The notes under the pieces: model-generated
Seen by the model: the letters and a program-made list of their open reading frames with translations, nothing else
What the model was told of the DNA's origin: nothing
Databases searched by the model: none
Source of the DNA: Streptomyces erythrochromogenes
GTDB taxonomy: Bacteria; Actinomycetota; Actinomycetes; Streptomycetales; Streptomycetaceae
Direction of reading: 5' to 3'
Assembly: GCF_036170895.1 (NCBI RefSeq)
Contig: NZ_CP108036.1
Span: forward strand, 186,001-250,000
Length of the DNA: 64,000 bases
Program-made: the position numbers and the translations under genes
In this document: in pieces, positions 15,736 through 24,533 of the stretch
Layout: every line of letters starts with the position of its first letter
Numbering within the stretch: position 1 is the first letter of the stretch

Positions 15736-16056
15736 ATGAACCCCACCCTTGACCTTGGCAGCGCCGTGAGTCCCGACCGGACGATCCTGACGGTGAGCGG
15801 TGAGCTCGACATGGACACCGCGCCGCACCTCACCGCGGCCGCCGACGCCCTCGACCTGCCCGGCCAGACCCTCGTCCTGGATCTGTCGACCGTCACGTTC
15901 ATCGACTCCAGCGGCCTCAACGCCCTCCTCGCCCTGCGCCACCGCGTCAACGTCGCGGACGGTGCGCTGGAACTGATCGGCCTGTGCGAGCAGGCGCTGC
16001 ACCTGTTGGACCTCACCGGCACCCGAGGCCTGTTCACCCTCCGCCCCGAGTCCTGA
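15736..16056 (+). CDS. STAS anti-sigma factor antagonist (RsbV-like)
   Basis: From ATG 15736 the 106-residue product is a complete STAS domain: LTVSGELDMDTAPHLTAAAD, LVLDLSTVTFIDSSGLNALL with the phosphoacceptor Ser in IDSSGLN, and LLDLTGTRGLFTLRPES at the end. Such proteins bind RsbW-like kinases when unphosphorylated, releasing a sigma factor. A longer frame to 15598 exists but the extra residues lack STAS character. It lies 86 bases before another STAS gene and within 700-1100 bases of two truncated kinases. Confidence 0.88.
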   Translation: MNPTLDLGSAVSPDRTILTVSGELDMDTAPHLTAAADALDLPGQTLVLDLSTVTFIDSSGLNALLALRHRVNVADGALELIGLCEQALHLLDLTGTRGLFTLRPES

Positions 16057-16142
16057 CCCGCTCCCTCGGGCCGAGTACCGGGCGCGAGAGACATCCACTA
16101 CCGTCACTGCGTGCTCATCCGCTCGTATCTCCGGGAGGACGC

Positions 16143-16463
16143 GTGAAGGCGGCCCAGGTGACAGTCACGGCCGAGGCCGACGGTGTGGGCGTGGTCGTCT
16201 GCTCCGGCGAATTCGACCTCGACACCACCGGACTGCTGATCGGGGCCTGCGAGGTCCAGCCGGTGCCGGCCAGCCTCCTCGTCGTCGATGTGCGGCAGGT
16301 GGAGTTCGCCGACTCCAGCTTCCTCAACGCCCTCATCCGCCTCCGCGACACCCGCCCCCTCACCCTCCGCGGCCCGCTCCCCCGCCAGCTGCGCCGGATG
16401 ATGGAGATGACCGGCGCCCTGGACTTGTTCGACATCCGCCCCACCCCCGACCGTGCCCACTAG
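16143..16463 (+). CDS. STAS anti-sigma factor antagonist (RsbV-like)
   Basis: GTG 16143 follows a GGGAGGA site and gives 106 residues. The STAS core is GVVVCSGEFDLDTTGLLIGA, SLLVVDVRQVEFADSSFLNA with FADSSFLN carrying the presumed phosphorylated Ser, and RRMMEMTGALDLFDIRPT. The Gly after the SS pair is replaced by Phe (DSSF), seen in some Streptomyces antagonists. Partner kinase unknown; the neighbouring kinase fragment at 16559 is incomplete. Confidence 0.85.
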   Translation: MKAAQVTVTAEADGVGVVVCSGEFDLDTTGLLIGACEVQPVPASLLVVDVRQVEFADSSFLNALIRLRDTRPLTLRGPLPRQLRRMMEMTGALDLFDIRPTPDRAH

Positions 16464-16558
16464 AGCCGTCCCGGCGGGCAGCCGGAATCTCTGGCGGCGC
16501 CTGGGGCAGGCGCTCGACATGAGGCCACGAGCAGGCAGGCCAGGCTCTCCCGACCACG

Positions 16559-16801
16559 ATGCACTGCGCGCAGGCCCGGGAGACCGCCCGCCATGTCCTC
16601 GCCGAACACCACGCGCCTGAAGCCCTCGTCGCCGACGTGCTGACCGTGATCAGCGAACTCGTCTCCAACGCCATCCGCCACGGCGACGGGCTCACCGGCT
16701 TCCACATCACCGTCCGGGCCGACCATGTCGTCATCGAGGTCTCCGACCGCTCGACCCTGCAACCGCACCTGCGCCCCGGCAGCCCTCCCCCGGCACCCTG
16801 A
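16559..16801 (+). pseudogene. Truncated RsbW-like kinase (N-box only), copy 2
   Basis: The 80-residue product begins MHCAQARETARHVLAEHHAP, has a good N-box (VISELVSNAIRHGDGLTGF) and ends after VIEVSDRSTLQPHLRPGSPP. As in copy 1 the G-box half of the ATP-binding domain is missing; the frame runs into the repeat that also occurs at 14360-14455. The proline-rich end is repeat-derived. It may be a decaying gene or an N-box-only binding module. Confidence 0.6.
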
Positions 16802-16865
16802 CGAACGCCGCCAGCCCGAGCAGCACGCGGGCCGGGCGCAGCCGCACCGGCACTTCCAGGGATTG
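16782..16865. repeat. Long repeat, copy 2
   Basis: Partner of 14360-14455. Here it overlaps the 3' end of the truncated kinase gene. Confidence 0.5.
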
Positions 16866-17097
16866 CGGGGCAGACCCCCCGCGGAGCGATCGCGGCTGCA
16901 ACACGTATCCGCGCCTTGTACCGCGCCACTCGCTTGGCTCCCGGCGTGCCACGGCGCCGTACGCGCGCCGACTTCGGGATGAGTGCTCCTGTTCGGGGGT
17001 GATGAAGAGGCCGGGCGCGGGCACGAGCGCGTCCAAGGGATGGCTTCCCGCGTGCGGCCGGCCCGCCGCCGGCCGGCGAAGGCGAAAGGTCGCTCTG

Positions 17098-17256
17098 ATG
17101 TCACAGGTCGAAGAGTCCGTCGAGGTCGACGTCCCCGTACGCACCGCCTACAACCAGTGAACGCAGTTCGAATCGTTCCCCCACTTCATGGAAGGCGTGG
17201 AGCGCATCGAGCAGCGCACCGACACCATGACGCACTGGGTGACGAAGATCGGCGGG
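17098..17256 (+). pseudogene. SRPBCC (polyketide cyclase-like) pseudogene with early nonsense codon
   Basis: The frame starts MSQVEESVEVDVPVRTAYNQ and hits TGA at 17158-17160 where the family has Trp (YNQWTQFESFP). Beyond the stop the frame continues correctly with TQFESFPHFMEGVERIEQRT and THWVTKIGGG, as in the SRPBCC proteins widespread in Streptomyces. After about 17250 the homology ends and IS5 transposase sequence begins in the same frame. The gene therefore carries both a TGG-to-TGA change and a 3' truncation by an IS. Confidence 0.75.
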
Positions 17257-17433
17257 GGCCGAGCACGGGTCGGGCAGGGCGCTCAACGCTTGCTCTTCGA
17301 GCGTGCGTTCGCCCACCTGCACCCGTTCCGCCGCCTGCGGATCCGCTGGACGGTCCGCGACGACATCCGAGAAGCGTTCCTCACTCTGGGGTGCGCGCTG
17401 ATCTGCTGGCGGCGTTTGCATTCATTCCGATGA
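17257..17433 (+). mobile_element. IS5-family transposase C-terminal remnant
   Basis: The residues LLFERAFAHLHPFRRLRIRW, then TVRDDIREAFLTLGCALICW and RRLHSF match the end of IS5-type DDE transposases (W-x-H-x-F-R-R-L-R-I-R-W ... ALICWRRL). Only about 50 residues are left, fused in frame to the broken cyclase gene. Confidence 0.75.
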
Positions 17434-17473
17434 AAGTACGTCAACGCGTGCAGGCAGGTCAGGGGCTGGGAGC

Positions 17474-17824
17474 TCACCCGCTCATTCGTTCCCGGGCGGC
17501 CATGACCTCATCGCCGTGCTCGAAGGCCCACGCGCCAAGTGCGTCGATGGGGCCGAGCAACGTCTTCCCCACAGCAGTGAGTTCGTACTCGACACGAGGT
17601 GGCATTTCGCCATAGGCGTTCCGTGTCACCAGCCCGTTGAACTCCAGCCGCCGCAACGTCTCGGTCAGGACCTTGGGACTGATGCCGCCGATCAGCTCGC
17701 GTAGTTCGCCGGGGCGCTTGGGCCCCTCCCGCAGGACCCAGATCAGCACGGCGTTCCAGGTGTTGGAGAGGAGGTCGAAGGCGAGGCGGGCGCGGCAATC
17801 AGCGAGGAAGGCGTCGGTCGTCAC
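17474..17824 (-). CDS. HxlR-family transcriptional regulator
   Basis: From GTG 17824 (RC of 17822-17824) the 116-residue product shows the HxlR winged helix: FLADCRARLAFDLLSNTWNA, VLIWVLREGPKRPGELREL, then GISPKVLTETLRRLEFNGLV and VEYELTAVGKTLLGPIDAL. The usual redox-active N-terminal Cys is present in ADC. It is divergent from the NAD(P)-binding oxidoreductase at 17901 with 76 bases between, the common arrangement for an HxlR regulator controlling a neighbouring reductase. Confidence 0.92.
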   Translation of the reverse strand: MTTDAFLADCRARLAFDLLSNTWNAVLIWVLREGPKRPGELRELIGGISPKVLTETLRRLEFNGLVTRNAYGEMPPRVEYELTAVGKTLLGPIDALGAWAFEHGDEVMAARERMSG

Positions 17825-17900
17825 GTACCAAATGGTGCCTGACAGGTTTCCTAACGTCGTCCCGAAAGCGGTTGGAACAGATACGGAAAGGGGCGTATCG

Positions 17901-18560
17901 ATGAAGATCGGTGTGCTGGGAACGGGGAACATGGCGGACGCACTGGCCACGCACTGGGTGCGGGCCGGGCACGAGGTGTTCGTCGGAGGCCGGGACGAGC
18001 AGAAGGCCCACCGGCTCGCGATGCGCATCGGGGGCGCTGCGGGGCACGGGAGCCTGCAGGCGGCGGTCAGTTTCGGCGAGGTGGTGCTGGCCGCGCTGCC
18101 GTACGGCGCGGGAGCGGACGTCGTTCGGGAGCATGAGTCGGCGCTGAAGGGGAAGGTCCTGCTCGACTGCGCCAATCCTGTCGGGCCCGGCTTCCGGCTG
18201 CTGACGGAAGGCGGCCCCTCGGCGGCCCGCCGACTGGCTGCGGCGGCACCGGGCGTGCACGTCGTCAAGGCGTTCAACCTCTGCCACGAGGACGTGTGGC
18301 GGATGAACCCGCCGGTCTTCGACGGCCAGCCCCTGACCGTTCCGATCTGCGGGGACGACGAGGCGGCACTCGCACTGACACGCAAGCTGGTGCGCGACAC
18401 GGGCTGTGAGCCAGTGGCCGGGGGCGGACTGGACCGCGCCGGGCTGCTGGAGGCGACCGCCGCGCTGTTCATCGGACTGTGGGTGGCGGAGCAGGCAGAC
18501 GTACGGGCGATCGCGCCGCCGTTGGCCTATGCGACAGGTCCGCGAGCCGAGAGGGCGTGA
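17901..18560 (+). CDS. NAD(P)-binding oxidoreductase (F420 reductase-like)
   Basis: The 219-residue protein starts MKIGVLGTGNMADALATHWV, a Rossmann GxGxxA motif, followed by HEVFVGGRDEQKAHRLAMRI and the VVLAALPYGAGADVV strand-turn. Later segments (LLDCANPVGPGF, VVKAFNLCHEDVW, PICGDDEAALALTRKLVRD) match the NADPH-dependent F420 reductase/ProC-like family. The substrate cannot be told. It is divergent from the HxlR regulator, which probably controls it. Confidence 0.9.
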   Translation: MKIGVLGTGNMADALATHWVRAGHEVFVGGRDEQKAHRLAMRIGGAAGHGSLQAAVSFGEVVLAALPYGAGADVVREHESALKGKVLLDCANPVGPGFRLLTEGGPSAARRLAAAAPGVHVVKAFNLCHEDVWRMNPPVFDGQPLTVPICGDDEAALALTRKLVRDTGCEPVAGGGLDRAGLLEATAALFIGLWVAEQADVRAIAPPLAYATGPRAERA

Positions 18561-18626
18561 GGTGTCCAGGTCCTTGCGTTAGGAGTTTTTAGACGTCGTT
18601 TCTTTTGGTCGTTCTCGGGCCGAGCT

Positions 18627-19124
18627 GTGCAGGATACTGCTGTGGTGCTGTTGACGTGGATTGCTGAGGTGGCGGCCGAGCCCCTGGTCCTGGAGCCGAC
18701 TGACCGGCGGGTGGAGTGGGAGACCAACACCTGGTCGCTGAGTACGGCGGACGAGGACAGGAGTTCGCTGTCCGTCGCCGCGGTGGTGGCTGCCTTCGAG
18801 CAGACTGCTGCTGCCATCCGGGAACGCATTCGCGATCTGGGCTTTCCCGGCGTTGCGACGTTCTACGTGTGGCACGACGAACAGGCCGGGCAGCTTCGGT
18901 GCTCGACCGGTTCTGTGGCCCCGGATGCGTTGCCGTTCAGCGGTACCTATGTGGCCTCCGACGACCTCGGTCCGGTCGTCGAGAGCTTTCTGGCCGACAG
19001 CGAGCCAGGCTCCATCGCCTGGTCGGATCTGGACGACGTGCAGAGCGTCTCGGTGAAGACCGGAACCGAGCCGGAGATCATGCCGTTCGGTGTCTGGGTC
19101 GCCAGTGTCGGGGCCTCACGCTGA
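18627..19124 (+). CDS. Hypothetical protein with possibly IS-derived C-terminus
   Basis: From GTG 18627 the product is 165 residues: LTWIAEVAAEPLVLEPTDRR, then VAAVVAAFEQTAAAIRERIR, GVATFYVWHDEQAGQLRCST and ending MPFGVWVASVGASR. Predicted soluble alpha/beta; no family recognised, though it resembles small immunity-like proteins. Its last codons overlap the stop of the minus-strand IS5 transposase remnant (19116-19118), so the insertion may have removed the native C-terminus. GTG 18642 is an alternative start. Confidence 0.55.
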   Translation: MQDTAVVLLTWIAEVAAEPLVLEPTDRRVEWETNTWSLSTADEDRSSLSVAAVVAAFEQTAAAIRERIRDLGFPGVATFYVWHDEQAGQLRCSTGSVAPDALPFSGTYVASDDLGPVVESFLADSEPGSIAWSDLDDVQSVSVKTGTEPEIMPFGVWVASVGASR

Positions 19125-19793
19125 CTGTTCCTGCCCGTCCACACGGACGAGTCTGCGGTGACAGATGAGGGCTGCGGCTATGCCTACGAAGGCGAGCAAG
19201 TGTTCTGCCTTGCGCCCGTAGCGGCGGTGGAGCCGACGGCAGCCGGCGAGCCAGGACACGGTCCTCTCAACAACCCATCGGTGGCGGCCGAGCCGCTGTG
19301 AGGACTCGATCCCTTTACCGGCGATGCGACATCGGCAGTCCGTTCCGGTCGGTGAGCAGATGGATCTTTGATCCCAACTTGCCTCGGTCAGTCGGATCCG
19401 GTCCTGTCAGAGGCCCCCTTTTGCAGCCCGCATGCTGACGGAGTCGATCGCGCAGCGCGACCAGTCGAGTTCCCCGCGGACGCTGAGTTCGTCGAGGATG
19501 ACGCGGTGGAGCCGGGCCCAGACCCGGGCCCGGCTCCACTGGGCGAAGCGTCGGTAGACCGTCTGCCAGCTCGGGCCGAACACCGGCGGAAGCTGCCGCC
19601 AGGTGCAGCCCGAAGTCGCCACGAAGATGATCGCGGCCAGAGCTTCGCGGTCACCCGCCCGGCGTCGGCCGCCACCCTGCGGACGTATGACCTCGGTCGG
19701 CGGTACCACCCGCCGGAACAGCAGCCACAACTCGTCCGGCACCAGCCGCTCAACCAAATCCGTCATGCACAGTTCAACGAACGCACGCGCCAT
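19116..19793 (-). pseudogene. IS5-family transposase with internal deletion
   Basis: The N-terminal part is intact from 19793 (or MTDL at 19766): LVPDELWLLFRRVVPPTEVI, LAAIIFVATSGCTWRQLPPV, VWARLHRVILDELSVRGELD and CAIDSVSMRAAKGG with the first catalytic Asp. A frame change leads to TGPDPTDRGKLGSKIHLLTD, then the sequence jumps from RNGLP directly to KGIESSQRLGRHRWVVERTV. The middle of the DDE domain, with the second Asp, is missing. The C-terminus ends ALICHRRLVRVDG. The element is dead. Confidence 0.8.
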
Positions 19794-19803
19794 AAGAAAC
19801 GAT

Positions 19804-20390
19804 GTCTTAACGTGCCGCGTGCTGGCCGTGCTGCGGCGAGCAGCCGCTGCGCGGTGGGGTCGCTGGCTTGGTAACCGTGGCGCCCGCTCCAGGGGGCTGC
19901 GGTGGCCGCCGTCGCCGTGGGACTCGACATCGGCATAACGGTGTTCCTCAAGCGTCAATGGCGTTCGAGCTGGAAAACGCGACACCTCAACGTGTGACCC
20001 ACGAATCCCGAGGCCGAACCTCGCCCCCACCGGGCGGCCGGGGCGAGGTCGTGCATCGGTGTCAGTCGAGCGGCCAGGATCTCCGCCGCCTCAAACGCCT
20101 GCCGCCCCTTGCGGAGCCGGCATCGGCGCCTGGCTCGACGGGGACTCCCGCCGGCGTCTGCTCCCGGCCGGCGTACCCGCCGTACTGCTGGAGCAGGTCG
20201 GCGGTCAGCCGGGCCTCCAGGTCCTTGATCGGCAGGAGAACCCCCTGCTGCGCCTGGAACCCCTGCTCCGGGTCTCACAACCCAGCTCCACCGCTTGCGC
20301 ACACGCCGGCGCTGGCTCAGCGAGGACGGGCACGTCGTCGTCGACGTCACCTAACCGTCCCCGGAGGCCGCCCGGCGGGATGACTTGACC
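19804..20390. pseudogene. Mosaic of short unidentified gene remnants
   Basis: Several coding-like stretches appear without starts. On the minus strand about 20140-20260 one reads QGVLLPIKDLEARLTADLLQ then QYGGYAGREQ. On the plus strand about 20285-20355 another reads TQLHRLRTRRRWLSEDGHVV and ends VDVT. None is long enough to identify. The pattern is that of decayed plasmid- or phage-type DNA next to an IS. Confidence 0.35.
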
Positions 20391-20980
20391 GCTACGCGGA
20401 CCACCTCCTGACCACGGGGCGCGAGCAGCTGCTCAGCCCCTTCCTAGCCGTGTCCCTCGCCGAACTCGTGGGCGGCACGGGCGAGGAGCTGCTGCGGGCG
20501 GGGCTGCTCGGCTTGCTAGACACGGTGCGGACCGCTCTGCTGTCCGGCGCCTTGCTGCGCACATGGGGCCACTACGCCGTGACCCGGACCTCTCTTGCGG
20601 AGTGCTGGGGCGATACCGGCCCGCTCGGCGGCAACGACCTCAGGTCCCTCGCGGCCGCCGTGGAACACGCGGCCACGCCGGCGAAGCGCCGCCACGGCCT
20701 CACCGCGCCCGTCACCGGTCGACGCCGCCCCCGGGGCCGGGGCCGCACAGGAAGCCTAACGACTCTCCGTCCGGCTCGGCGGTCTGCCCCTCGCCCTGCA
20801 CGCCGCCGGCCGGTACCTCGCCGCGCCCGGCAGCCGATACCGCACCTTCGCCTGCTACGAGGAAGCCCTCGACAGCCACCTGGCCACGCTCCTCGGGGCA
20901 GAGGAGCCGGGCGCGGCCGATCCCGAGGCTGTGCGCCGGCTGGTCCGCTACACCTGGGGCACGCGTCCATCCACCTTTGG
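20391..20980 (+). pseudogene. Remnants including an NB-ARC (STAND) ATPase fragment
   Basis: From 20391 a frame reads YADHLLTTGREQLLSPFLAV, SLAELVGGTGEELLRAGLLG and TRTSLAECWGDTGPLGG, unidentified. After a frame change near 20750 comes LGGLPLALHAAGRYLAAPGS, then YRTFACYEEALDSHLATLLG and DPEAVRRLVRYTWGT. The L-x-GLPLAL-x-x-AG-x-YL motif is typical of the NB-ARC domain of STAND signalling ATPases found in Streptomyces regulators. No P-loop segment remains. Confidence 0.5.
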
Positions 20981-21060
20981 GCATGCGGGCGGCGTCGACC
21001 TCTTCAGGTGACGGCAGTGCAGACATGTGCGATCAACGGGCGACAGGACGTGGGTGTCAC

Positions 21061-21220
21061 CCGCCGACCGGTCAGGGTGTGTGGCCGGACCAGTGCCCGC
21101 GGCGCCGTTCACCGGGGCGCAGCTCGTACAGGCTCGGCCGCCGGGTCCCGAACTTCCCGACCTCGGTCATCAGCGCGGCGCCGGTCGGGATCTCGTCCCG
21201 GCGCACGCACGGAGGTCGAT
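21061..21220 (-). pseudogene. C-terminal gene remnant, unidentified
   Basis: A minus-strand frame without start reads ARRDEIPTGAALMTEVGKFG, then TRRPSLYELRPGERRRGHWS and stops near 21083. It has coding character and basic residues, but the family is not recognised. Confidence 0.3.
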
Positions 21221-21221
21221 G

Positions 21222-21611
21222 TCAGCCCGGGCAGGAGCCGGCGCAGAGGGAGCCGATGGTGTAGGTCCCCGCAAGATTTCCCCTGTTGCCGGCGGTGGTG
21301 CTGCCGATCCGATTCGTGTAGTTGACGCTGTGGTAGTAGTGGAACCTGCTATTGGTTCGGTTGTAGACGGACCGGGTGTTCGTGCCGGCTCGCATCCATG
21401 AACACTGGGAACGGGTGTCGGTGGAGTTCTGGGACCACTGGCATTTCTGTCCGCCCCCGTCCCTCTCCGAGTAGAAGCAGATCCAGCCGGACGCGCAGTT
21501 GTCGTAGCCGCTGATCGAGACGTCGTCGGCCTGGGCCGCGGGCGCGAGTGCAAGCGCTGCACCGACGAGTCCGGTCGTTACGGCCAGGGTGAACTTTGTC
21601 CGACGGTTCAT
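21222..21611 (-). CDS. Secreted peptidase inhibitor family I36-like protein
   Basis: The 129-residue product has a Sec signal peptide (MNRRTKFTLAVTTGLVGAAL, cleavage after APAAQA) and a mature domain with conserved Cys: DNCASGWICFYSERDGGGQK, CQWSQNSTDTRSQCSWM, TRSVYNRTNSRFHYYHSVNY, ending GSLCAGSCPG. This matches the small inhibitor family I36, first known as metalloprotease inhibitors of Streptomyces, and the crystallin-like fold is likely. A strong ribosome binding site (AAGGAGGGG) precedes the ATG. Confidence 0.85.
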   Translation of the reverse strand: MNRRTKFTLAVTTGLVGAALALAPAAQADDVSISGYDNCASGWICFYSERDGGGQKCQWSQNSTDTRSQCSWMRAGTNTRSVYNRTNSRFHYYHSVNYTNRIGSTTAGNRGNLAGTYTIGSLCAGSCPG

Positions 21612-22484
21612 TACCCCTCCTTCGACTGAGGCGAGATTGCCGTGGCGGCCTGCACCGTCGAGGCTCGGGCTGCCACCGAGAAGTCTGGTGGGTACACCGA
21701 TTGAGCGGCTACGGACGAATCAGCCAGTTCGTTGAACTTCGTTCGCCATAAGCCATGTTCGAGGCTCTTCGTGCCATCAGAGCCGGAACCCCCCATGTGA
21801 GCGGTTTGTCGTCCACCGATTCTTGAGGGGCCGTTCGTACGAGCCGGATCGGTAGTGCTCCACTTCGCACCGGTGTCAATCGGTGGTTCCACAAACGCGG
21901 GGAGAGATGTCAGATGCTCGTGAGCTCGAGGGATGGCCCGTCGAAGGCTACGCCAGCTCGTTGTCGGACGAGAGCACGATCATGGCTGAACCTGAAGGAA
22001 GTCTTGCCCGTCGTCCATTCTTGCTCCCATTCTTCAACCTTGTCCCCCGCCGTACGCATGCCGACCGACGGCGGGACGCCCTGTGTCCCCCGTCACCGAG
22101 CGCAGAGCGGTCAGGGTGCTTTGTGTAGTTCGATGTTGCTCAGGGCGGTCTGTAGTTACCCACCGTCGGCCTCGGGACGGTGTAGGCACGGCGGGCCAGC
22201 GCGGTCCGCTGTGGGTGGCGACTTCCTCGCGGACGACGGCCACCAGTTCAGCGTGCCGGCGCGGTGATCTCCCCTTACGGCAGGCGCGTGGCCGGTACGG
22301 CCCTCAGCGCGGCCCCGCCCACGATCTCCTCCCGGAGGAGGAGGCCGGACCGGGACGCAGGTCCCGGACCAGGGGGTGGACGGGACCGGGGTCCTCGTGC
22401 CCTTGGGCGATGTGCCCTACCAGGGTGGGTTCCTAGCCTCGGGTCATGCGATCGCACGAAACGGATACCGTTCAAGGAGACCCC
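21612..22484. other. Long intergenic region of lower G+C
   Basis: These 873 bases are noticeably richer in A+T than the surroundings between about 21640 and 22140. It must contain the promoter of the minus-strand inhibitor gene and of the plus-strand hydrolase at 22485. I see no convincing gene; short frames on either strand lack codon bias. Confidence 0.4.
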
Positions 22485-24056
22485 GTGACCAGTGTCAGCC
22501 CCGCCGCACGCCGCGCCTTGGCCGTAGGTCTCACGCTCGCCGCCTGCCTCATGTCCTCCCCCGTCCTGGCCACGGCCGCCGAGGTCCCCGCCCAGGACAG
22601 GGGCGGGACCGGACTGGACCGCTACTACCGCCAGCACCTCGCCTGGGGCAGCTGCATCAAGGGCCCCGACGACACCGCGGGCCGCGATCTGGACCAGGCA
22701 GGCGTGCAGTGCGCGGACGTGACCGTGCCCCTGGACTATGCCGACCCCCGGGGGCGCACGCTCACCGTGGCGGTCTCCCGGCTCAAGGCCACCGACGCCC
22801 GCCACCGCATCGGCACGATCCTCCTCAACAACGGCGGTCCGGGTGGTCCCGCGCTCCAATCCCCGCCGCAGGCCCGTGCGTCGATGAAGGACGTCGGCGC
22901 GCGCTACGACGTCGTCGGCTTCGACCCGCGCTTCATCGGGCGCAGCACCGCGCTGGACTGCGGCTTGCCGGTCGGCATGACCTGGCTGTCCGCCGGCATC
23001 GACCGGGCGGGCTTCGACCGCCAGGTCGCCCTGCAGAAGAGCCTGGCCGACAAGTGCCGGGCCGCCGACGCCGCGGTGCTCCCACACATCACCACCCGCA
23101 ACACTGCCCGCGACATGGACGTCATCCGCGGCACGCTCGGCGAGCGGAAGATCTCCTTCCTGGGCTACTCGTACGGCACCTATCTGGGCACGGTCTACAC
23201 GCAGATGTTCCCCGGCCGCCACGACCGGATGGTGCTGGACGGGGCGATCAACCCGAGCGACTACCGCCCCCGGCTGCTGAAGGGCACCGAGCGCGAGAAC
23301 GAGAAGGCGCTGTCCGACTGGGCCGCCTGGGCCGCGGAGCACCACGACGCCTATGGCCTCGGCCGCAGCCGCGCCGAGGTGCTCGCCGCGGTCGACCGCA
23401 TCGTCGCGGCGGCCGCGCGCGGTCCGCTGACCATCGGCGCCGGCGGCGATGCCTTCCAAATCGACGACAGCCAGGTGCCGCTCCTCCTCTTCTCGGGCAT
23501 CGCGGACGACACCCCCCCGGCGCGGGCGTCGTTCGGCGAGTTGCTTTCCGTACTTGCCAACGCCGCGGAGGGCCGGCCGACGACGGTGCCACCGATGCTC
23601 GTCCCGGAGCTCCGGTACGTGCTGCGCGGTGAGGGCGAGCCCACCGGAGCGCAGTCCGCCGTCATCTGCGGTGACGTGGCCGCCGAGCGCGATCCCGAGC
23701 TCTACTGGCGGGACATCGAGCGCAACCGCACCGCGCACCCGCTGTTCGGCGCTCTGACCAACAACATCAACCCGTGCGCCTTCTGGGACTCGCCGCGCGA
23801 AGAGCCTACTCGGGTGCGGCGCGATGTCCCTGCACTGATCGTCGCCGCCACCGGTGACCCGCGTACGACCTACAAGGGAAGCGTCGAGCTGCGCAAGCAG
23901 CTGCCGAGCTCCAGGCTGGTCACCCTCGAGGGCGCCAACCGGCACGCCCTCTACGGGCGCTACGGCAACGCGTGCGTGGACGACCAGGTCAACAGGTATC
24001 TGGCCACCGGCAAGCTACCGGCAAGGGACCGGACCTGCGTCAAGCAGGCGGGGTAG
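22485..24056 (+). CDS. Secreted alpha/beta hydrolase, tripeptidyl aminopeptidase type
   Basis: GTG 22485 follows an AAGGAG site and gives 523 residues (ATG 22446 would add 13). A signal peptide (ALAVGLTLAACLMSSPVLAT) precedes the mature enzyme. TILLNNGGPGGPALQS is the oxyanion-hole region, FLGYSYGTYLG carries the nucleophile Ser229, and the C-terminal domain gives the Asp (VAATGDPRTTY) and His (LEGANRHALYG). This architecture is that of the Streptomyces tripeptidyl aminopeptidases (SlpD/SlpE/Tap type). It probably releases tripeptides from secreted proteins or peptides. A frameshifted relative lies at 61534-62367. Confidence 0.9.
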   Translation: MTSVSPAARRALAVGLTLAACLMSSPVLATAAEVPAQDRGGTGLDRYYRQHLAWGSCIKGPDDTAGRDLDQAGVQCADVTVPLDYADPRGRTLTVAVSRLKATDARHRIGTILLNNGGPGGPALQSPPQARASMKDVGARYDVVGFDPRFIGRSTALDCGLPVGMTWLSAGIDRAGFDRQVALQKSLADKCRAADAAVLPHITTRNTARDMDVIRGTLGERKISFLGYSYGTYLGTVYTQMFPGRHDRMVLDGAINPSDYRPRLLKGTERENEKALSDWAAWAAEHHDAYGLGRSRAEVLAAVDRIVAAAARGPLTIGAGGDAFQIDDSQVPLLLFSGIADDTPPARASFGELLSVLANAAEGRPTTVPPMLVPELRYVLRGEGEPTGAQSAVICGDVAAERDPELYWRDIERNRTAHPLFGALTNNINPCAFWDSPREEPTRVRRDVPALIVAATGDPRTTYKGSVELRKQLPSSRLVTLEGANRHALYGRYGNACVDDQVNRYLATGKLPARDRTCVKQAG

Positions 24057-24533
24057 CGGCTCGCGGTTCACGCTCCTCGACCGGGTCCGCACCCGCGAGA
24101 TCCCGCTGCCCCTCGAGACCGCGGCGGAAGCGACCGCGCTGATCCCTGTCGGGGCCTGCCCTAAGAGCACGTTTTCTACCAGGGCAGGAACCCCGTCACC
24201 AGCGCAGACGACCCATCGGCCGCGCTGGTGCCCTACCCGCCGTCGCCGCGTCCCGCCCCGCCCCGCCTCCGAGCCGCATCGCGCCGTGACGGCGACCATA
24301 CCCGGTCCCTCTCGGCGCAGTCGCCCGCACCTGGCGCTGGCCCCGGACTGGACGATGCCGTCTCGGTCCGTACCCCGCCAGGCCCGGCCGCGTTGCCCGC
24401 ACGCGCGAGGCTATCTCACGACACAGCAGACGAGTGGAACTCGGTGGGCACGGGCGGACGCAAGGACAACAGGGCCTTTTCGGCATCGCTCGGTCAGATT
24501 CGCATCCCGGGCCACCCCGAAAGGCCTCTTCCT
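24057..24533. other. Intergenic region, no gene recognised
   Basis: The 477 bases after the aminopeptidase contain only short frames without convincing codon bias or starts. The GCACGTTTTCTACCAGGGC region near 24170 is AT-richer but no promoter can be assigned. Confidence 0.3.
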
